Assembly: GCA_030533445.1 (NCBI GenBank)
Contig: CM060075.1
Span: 37,901,719 to 37,965,718 of the forward strand
Reading direction: 5' to 3'
From: Cyprinodon diabolis
Taxonomy: Eukaryota; Chordata; Actinopteri; Cyprinodontiformes; Cyprinodontidae
DNA length: 64,000 bases
Shown: positions 58,001 through 64,000 of the stretch, one piece after another
How the letters are laid out: every line of letters begins with the position of its first letter
How positions within the stretch are numbered: position 1 is the first letter of the stretch
Notes under the pieces: generated by a model
Databases searched by the model: none
Told to the model about the DNA's origin: nothing
What the model saw: only the letters and a program-made list of their open reading frames with translations
Translations under genes and position numbers: made by a program

Positions 58001-58173
58001 TTCATGTCTTTGCAGCTCCTCAAACCCAAGAAGATAACCCAAAGGTGGAACTACGGCATAGAATTGTCATGTATGTAGTTTTTGGTCTATTTGCTACAGT
58101 TGTCCTTTGTCTCTTTCGTAAAATCATTACATCAAATACTAAGCGATGTGCTAAGTTCCTCCTACTACCATAG
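55008..58173 (+). CDS. Ig V-set gene G: divergent single-V membrane protein
   Basis: Exons: signal 55008-55065 (MSSWESLLLLTGLLCFLAD), V 56644-56997, transmembrane/tail 58016-58173 (TAG). Phase 1, GT-AG; about 189 residues. The signal exon follows an acceptor, and a plausible upstream exon ends at 54580 (GCCAG|gtttgt). The V exon shares YQAEEHSTITL with A-F. It has no Cys in strands B or F (ITLPLF, DAGTYQWII); instead it has two Cys in the D-E region (LDCDP, TECLLKDV). The last exon encodes a helix (IVMYVVFGLFATVVLCLF) and a short basic tail with no tyrosine. A diverged member of the same cluster. Confidence 0.8.
56163..56300 (+). repeat. tRNA-derived SINE
   Basis: Contains an A-box-like TAGTGGTTAGGGC and a B-box-like GAGTTCAAGTCC about 35 bp apart, with a downstream body (CTGGTCCCCAAGGGGATGGG) seen in fish SINEs. 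It lies in intron 1 of gene G. Confidence 0.65.
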
Positions 58174-58400
58174 AACAAGTGACCTTAGTATAGCTCCCTT
58201 TATCGCTCTCTGTAAAGTCAGGGTCACACTCTGTAATTAAAAACAAAGTTTAGGATTTTAACATGTTGCGCTTTGAGCAAGATGGTATAAAATCCTATTA
58301 TTGATGCACAAAGTCTAAAGTTACTAAGAATAAATTGGATGAGAAAGGTCCGAACAATAAATAGCAATAATTAAAGCCTTTAAAGGTTACATGACTAAAA

Positions 58401-58746
58401 TTAGGGCTGCACAATATATCCAAATGTATTTTCATCATATTAAAGGCCCGGTAAACAGAACAAAACTCTATAAGCTGAGATAAATGGATACCTTTCTTTA
58501 CATTTTGTTTGGCACAGCTGAGCTGAAAGGTTAGACTGAGCTGCAGGGTTAGGATCAGACGGAGAAAAACCCCCATAAAGAAATAATGATTAAAAACAAC
58601 AACAGGTCATTTAATTTGGAGATCTTCTGGTTTCAGGAAAGAAACCATAAAACAAAACCAGGTTCTATGCAACATATGAAACATGACTGATCTCCAGTAA
58701 GTATTTATTCATTATCATGAGAGATATCCTCATTGTGCAGCCCTAA
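58401..58746. mobile_element. MITE with TTAGGGCTGCACAAT ends
   Basis: 346 bp with inverted ends TTAGGGCTGCACAATATATC and TTAGGGCTGCACAATGAGGA. The flanks give no clear target duplication. Confidence 0.6.
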
Positions 58747-59732
58747 TGAAACTTAGATTATTTAGAAAGAATGAGAAAAAAACAGGAAACTATTAAGACG
58801 TTGGTCTCTGCAGCGCTCACCATGTTGATCACAGAGTTAGAATATTCAGTAGGTGAGCCTGTTACACACCGTCAACTATTTTCTACTGTTAATTCTTTCT
58901 ACACAACATTTTTAAGGTAGTTCTAATTGCACAGTGTGACCCAGCTTTACAGAAAGAGAGTAATTCCTCAACAATAGTATTAAGTTTCTCCCTAAACCCA
59001 TTAACCATAAATTAGTTTATTAATTATAAGGCTGGTTCATGAGCTCCTTCCCTTACCAGGGTTTCCATGGAGATCACCTTATAATATAAGGCTATGTACC
59101 TCCAAGTGTTACCCTACTAATGTGGGCTACAAACTAATGCTTTGAAGCCAAAAAGCAGCGCTGCTTCTACAGTATTTGCTGCAAATTTTGTTTCTTTCGT
59201 TTCATGAAAAGATCATGAATCAAAGATACAAATTTTGAAGCTCCTTCAACCAAGCTACCTCTTTAGGCTGATAATCAGAAATCAGTTTACTGTATGCAGG
59301 AGGGATGGAGCTACAGAGACTGTTAAACACTGTAGTTTAACAAGAACTGTTCAGCATGTATAAGCTGAGGATTTTTATAAACGTTTACATGCCTGAGTTT
59401 AAACGACTACTATGTTCTTAGCTGCTCCTTGGTAGCAGTTTTGAAATGGTCCTTTTAAACAATAAAGACAGTGTTATATGTATAATGAAGGCAGCTTAAA
59501 TGGTGGTATACAGTATTCAGTGATACTGTACTAAACTATGCACTACAAGCACTTTATGCCGTCTAATAGTTTCACTGCACTTTTGTTTCACCTTATGCTG
59601 AAAAGAGAGTGGGCAAATAATTCAATTGTTCAATCATTTTCAAAACACTTGAAATGTGTGAGAGGCTCAACATTTCAAAAATCAATGTTTGTCAACTGCT
59701 GACATTATTGATGTTTTTGATCAAAATAGATG

Positions 59733-60247
59733 CAGTCATGGTAAAAAGAAAGTACACCCCCTATAGTTCCAGTTCTTACTAAATCAGAGCATGATAAAAA
59801 AAAAAAGAATAATAAAGTTTACATAAACACACAGCAGGTTTGAGAATATAGTCATTTATCAAGCAAAAATGTTCCCAAGATGGAGAAGCTGTGGATGTAG
59901 AGCTGTAGGTTGGAAAGACATTAATAGGAGAACAGCTGCTGTCCATCAAACTAGAATAAAGGCATTACAAACCTATTTAATGTCCATCTTCCAACAATTA
60001 AAAACAAACTTTCATAAGTTTAAATCATTTCAGATGGTTTACAATCAACCCAGGAGAGGAAGTCCCAGCTAATTAGAGCTCCATCTCAGACCCTGTAGGC
60101 CTCACTCAGCATGGAAAATGTTAAAGTTAAGGAATAAGAAAAACACTTTGCTAGTTTAATTAAACCACAGGATGTTTAGACCAATCTTTGCACAGGCAAG
60201 ACCAAAATTCTCTATTTAAAAATGTACAATTCTTTTAACCATGACTG
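59733..60247. mobile_element. Non-autonomous Tc1-like element
   Basis: The inverted ends CAGTCATGGTAAAAAGAAAG and CAGTCATGGTTAAAAGAATT extend about 25 bp. The interior retains pieces recalling Tc1 transposase DNA (GAGAGGAAGTCCCAGCTAAT, CTCCATCTCAGACCCTG). Flanking TA dinucleotides are not preserved. Confidence 0.55.
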
Positions 60248-62648
60248 CGGCCTTAAAGGCCAACTACCTTCATAGTGACGTAGATGTCCTCCAAAGGTTT
60301 TCCTCAGCTCTAGTGGCAGCTGTCCAGGTGACTCTGACTTCCTCTCAGTCCTAAGATTTGCCTGTGACCACGCTACATAGCTGATTACTGTATATACTTT
60401 TATAAAAAAAAAATTTTATGAAGATTTGAATCTGTTTAAATGTTTCCTTGTTTAATTTTTACTTTTTCAACTCTCTGCCTTGTAACTATCTGACTCTCTC
60501 CTATTAAAAAAAAATCTTAGGAAAATAAATGGATTTTATGTTGATAGAGAAAATTATTATTATTGATTTAACTTTAACTCAGTTGTTTAAAACCTGCATC
60601 TCTTCAGTCTATCTGCTGTAAATGTTCCTGCTTGAAATGACCTGAAAATTCTGATCTGAACCGAAATAAAAGGTTTGGCTTAATATTCCTCTGGTTTGTT
60701 TGTATTATTCAGCTGCAGTTTCTGCAGCCAGAAGTAAATGTTCCAGTGAAAACAGCAGTGTATGTTGTTGGGCTTCTGGTTTGATATAAAGACATCAAAT
60801 AAACTAATGAAAATCTGATGCACTGAACTTCCCTCCAACTTAGTGGTCGAAACTTTTATCAAAACAGACTGTGAACATTTTAGGTTTGTTTATTTCTAAT
60901 ATCCTATTTAGTTTCGACTGAAATCTGAAATTATTCCTCATGTTCATATTTTATAATTAAAAACAAAAAATGAAGTTTAGCACATTTACCTTGCAGTTCC
61001 TTCTTAAACAGGAAACATTATCTAATCTAAATAAAAGCATTTTCTTTGATTAAAACTGGAGTTTAAGAATATTTTGTTAAAATATAGCAGAAAAAAATAT
61101 ATTTTTGAAATTTTATAATATCTTACATCATTTTCTTTTATGTAGGATGGACTTTGCCTCTAAAATAGTTTTTAAATGTCTTAAATGTTTAGTGTATCCT
61201 AAAGTTATCAGAGCCTGGCTGCAGGTAATCCCATTTAAACAGATGATTGTTCTCTCAGCTCGTCTCAGAAAGTCAAAGTGAAAGCAAACTGCTGCACCTG
61301 CGTGTGGAAACTTGGAGTCTTTATTTGTTCAGACTGAGACCAAACTGGTCCAGCAGGTTTTATTCTGGGTGTGTTGGTCAGTACCAAGGATCCCAGAGCT
61401 GCTGAGCAGCCAGGAACATCAGACTGTCAGAAACAAGGCCTTCCTGTTCAAGCTGTAAACATCAACCACAAACATGGAGGGAATTTTCTTTCAGAAATAG
61501 AAATGCTTTAAAGTGATTTCTTTTTTTGTTTCTTTCTTTCTGTAAACCTGATCTCAGCATATTTATGATCTCAGATATTAAAACATCAAAGTCCAATTCT
61601 TCCCTGAAAGTTGATCCAGATTTCTTCTGTTATTTAAAATTCAAACAAACATTTCCTCCTAAAATACAAACTCATTTTAAACAAATGTTTAATCCACATA
61701 TTTTATCCAGAAATCATTTTCAATGTTTGTGTTCGGTCTGCGTTTTGATGTGAACATGAACTCAGTTTTCTGCAGCTGTCATTGCTACTTAGTGAAATCC
61801 TGTTTTTAGCTGGTTTAGCTGCGCTTTCAGATCATGTTCTGTTCATCATTTAATGCTTTTCTGCTGTTCTCTAAAATATTTGCTGCTGTTGATCAACAAT
61901 AATAGAGGTTAACGTTACAGAAATAATATTTAAACATGGAAACTTTTTAAAATTTAGTCAAACTTAACAAAGAAACATTTATTTTACTGATTTCTATCCT
62001 TTAACTAATTGTGCTGCAGCAGGCAGAAACAATCCAAACCAAAAGGAGAGAAAAACATTATTCAGCATGTTTTCCAGATATTTCTTTGGGGGTATCAGTT
62101 GTTTAGATGCAGGAGTTTGTCCTGATAACAGAGGGTTTCCTCACTGATGGTGGTCAGAGGATCCGCCTGTTTATTGCAGCCTCATTTCAGTCAGTGTGAC
62201 CCAGGGCAGCTGTGGCTACAATGGAAGATTATCAGTGTGTGAGTGAATGAGTGAATGTAGAGGAAAGATCTTTGGAGTCACCTGTGTTTGGATTTTATGT
62301 TGATGTCATGCTCCAGGCCTGGGTTCAGGGATGGGTTGTCTCTCTCTCTCTCTTCTCTGCAGGGTGGACTGGCAGGTGCTCCTCATCACTGCTGATTTCA
62401 GCCCTTCTTAAGGAGCAGAGACCAGGAGGAGGGCGTCAGTTCTTTCTCGCTTCCAGTGTGGTACATGACCCAACAAACTTTCCGAGTTTCATCCGAACCA
62501 GACCTGATATTTTGTCTCTGTCTTTTCCTCCTTAGAACCTGAAATCCAAGCCAGAGAAATCACAAGCCAGGGAGCTGGACTCCTCTGATCGCCTGCCTGT
62601 CCACCCTCAAAAACCATCTGCACAAGAGAGACTGAGGGAACCGCTGGA

Positions 62649-63512
62649 TTGCACCGGACCACAGACTTCACCCCCCCTGGCTCCGGGCAAGCCTCCCACT
62701 CTGTGAGTTTTGAGCTCTCCACATTCTTACTGCCACAGGCTGTTTCTGACCACCTCCTTCGTGGTCCTACTCCAGAACCTTTCTTTGGTGAGCTGAGTAA
62801 GTCCAGGGGTTTCTTATTGCAGTGCTCCTTAGTCTTCTGTCGTTCCCCCCAGTCTTTTCCAGATGACGCTGGGAGGATTTCCTATGTTGTCGGTCTCCTC
62901 AGAGATAGAGCCTTGAGTTGGGCGGAGTCATTTATTGATGAAACGAGCATCCTCAGTCTTAGTTATGCTGACTTCCTCGCTCGGTTCAAAAGAACGTTCT
63001 CCTCCTCGTTAAGCGAGGAGGAGGCTGCTAAGAGACTGTGGTCTCTGAAACAGGGAGGCCGCTCGGTAGCCGACTTTGCGGTCGAGTTCCGGACCCTGGC
63101 TTCTCAGACAGGTTGGAACGCCCTAGCTCTTAAAGCGGCGTTTCTTAATGGACTCACCGAAAAATTAAAAGATGAATTAGCCACCCGAGACAAACCATCA
63201 GACCTAGAGGAACTGATCGGTCTAGCCATTCGGGTGGACGATCGGCTCCGTGAAAGAGCCCGTGAGAGACGGGGACAGGACCCTCTTCCAGCGCGACGCC
63301 TCGCCCCTCCCTCCTCGGTCACGCCTCCTAGTTACCGTTCGGCTCTCCCAGAGAGCCAACCGTTGGACGAACCCATGCAACTAGGCAGGGCTCACCTGTC
63401 CCCGGAAGAAAGAGACAGGCGTATGAGGGCTAAACAGTGCCTCTACTGTGGCACCTCTGGGCATTTTCGTTTTGACTGTCCCGTCCGCCCAAAAGATCCA
63501 GCCCGCCAGTAG
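62649..63512 (+). CDS. Ty3/gypsy gag (right-edge element)
   Basis: 287 codons from the first ATG; the element's LTR and exact left end were not located. The capsid region has PEPFFGELSKSRGFLLQCSLVF, RISYVVGLLRDRALSWAE and FARFKRTF-like features. The C-terminus has a CCHC knuckle CLYCGTSGHFRFDC followed by PVRP. It is open throughout and ends with TAG at 63510-63512. Pol continues in the -1 frame, typical for this group. It is related to the minus-strand gypsy at 16706-19730. Confidence 0.88.
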   Translation: MHRTTDFTPPGSGQASHSVSFELSTFLLPQAVSDHLLRGPTPEPFFGELSKSRGFLLQCSLVFCRSPQSFPDDAGRISYVVGLLRDRALSWAESFIDETSILSLSYADFLARFKRTFSSSLSEEEAAKRLWSLKQGGRSVADFAVEFRTLASQTGWNALALKAAFLNGLTEKLKDELATRDKPSDLEELIGLAIRVDDRLRERARERRGQDPLPARRLAPPSSVTPPSYRSALPESQPLDEPMQLGRAHLSPEERDRRMRAKQCLYCGTSGHFRFDCPVRPKDPARQ

Positions 63513-64000
63513 TCCAGGGGATACTGGTGGGCGCGTGTTCTGAGACCCCCGCTCCCTGGTTTCTTTTACAATCTGTTATTTGTTTCCAAGAGTCACAACA
63601 TCCGGTCTCAGCCCTCATAGATTCAGGCTCAGAGCAGAATCTTATTGATCCAGCCTTGGTTAACAGCCTTCACATACCTGTTCGTTTGTTACCATCTCCA
63701 GTCTCAGTAGTTGCTTTGGACGGCAGCCCCCTAGTCACCATTACCCATCAGACACTTCCCCTTAAATTTATTTCTTCTGGTAATCATCATGAAGACCTCT
63801 CTTTTTTTGTATTTCCCACCAAACACTCTCCTGTTGTTTTGGGCTATTCGTGGTTGGCAGCCCATAACCCTCTAATTAATTGGAGGGAGTCACGAATTGA
63901 AACATGGAGCACCAGTTGTCTGGCTTCGTGTCTGCAGTCAGCCCTTCCCCGTTCTTCAGTAGACCCTGTTTCCCCAGAGGTTCCTCCTGATCTGTCCCAA
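63513..64000 (+). CDS. Ty3/gypsy pol start (protease), cut by the window edge
   Basis: In the -1 frame relative to gag: the aspartic-protease motif ALIDSGSEQNLID (DSG), then SFFVFPTKHSPVVLGYSWL and HNPLINW, matching the truncated start of the minus-strand pol. It is open to the end of the window. Confidence 0.85.

Larger units (their letters stand above)
58174..62250. other. Intergenic sequence with two MITE-like elements
   Basis: Apart from the elements at 58401 and 59733, I see no gene here. Short frames lack recognisable domains. Confidence 0.5.

Noticed and set aside
62251..62535. 94-codon frame before gag
   Set aside because: No domain; probably the leader or LTR region of the gypsy element.

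Overview
The window looks like nuclear DNA of a ray-finned fish, probably a percomorph teleost. It is AT-rich and intron-bearing. It is loaded with fish-type repeats: Tc1/IS630-like and hAT DNA transposons, L2-like and Jockey/I-like LINEs, Ty3/gypsy and Gmr1-like LTR elements, a tRNA-derived SINE, long TA and CTAT microsatellites and a GC-rich minisatellite. No rRNA, tRNA gene or CRISPR array was found. The species is not identifiable by eye.

The host genes form a cluster of small membrane-anchored immunoglobulin V-set proteins built from phase-1 exons: a 49-nt signal-peptide exon, one or two 363-nt V exons and a transmembrane/tail exon. Gene A (3778-4658, minus) has a frameshifted last exon. 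Genes B (12804-14219) and E (34596-35480) are complete one-V genes. Gene F (41545-51756) has two V exons and a distant transmembrane exon. An orphan transmembrane exon, C, lies at 27092-27267. G (55008-58173) is a divergent member. B and E, and less clearly F, have a conserved upstream non-coding exon. A to F replace the canonical first V-domain cysteine by Trp and carry a Cys where the core Trp is expected. They are probably fast-evolving cell-surface immune-type receptors or ligands; that function is inference.

Layout. 1-6400 holds gene A and is an inverted copy of sequence around 34.5-36.7 kb (plus a piece of 24.65-24.84 kb), later hit by an intron-containing IS630/Tc1-like transposon, an L2 tail and microsatellites. 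7.4-9.95 kb is a decayed LINE on the minus strand. 10.8-14.5 kb is gene B with a relic signal exon upstream. 15.37-19.73 kb is a Tc1 element split by a minus-strand chromovirus-type gypsy copy, whose truncated end abuts a 74-bp near-perfect palindrome. 20-25 kb is non-coding with a hAT element (8-bp target duplication) that carries a nested MITE. 25.3-27.3 kb is a segment with THAP-like and LINE relics ending in exon C; it is repeated at 49.8-51.7 kb, where it ends in the transmembrane exon of gene F. 31.7-32.7 kb has LTR-like and hAT relics. 33.7-36.4 kb is gene E, 38.06-38.57 kb a minisatellite, and 41.5-51.8 kb gene F.

The intron of F after its second V exon contains a 5.67-kb Gmr1-like retrotransposon (LTRs differing at about three positions, 5-bp target duplication). 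Its pol order is integrase before reverse transcriptase and its gag region resembles SCAN. Gene G, a SINE and two MITE-like elements follow. The window ends inside another gypsy element with an open gag and the start of pol.

The locus has expanded by direct and inverted segmental duplication. Paralogous copies provide natural empty sites that date and delimit several transposon insertions.
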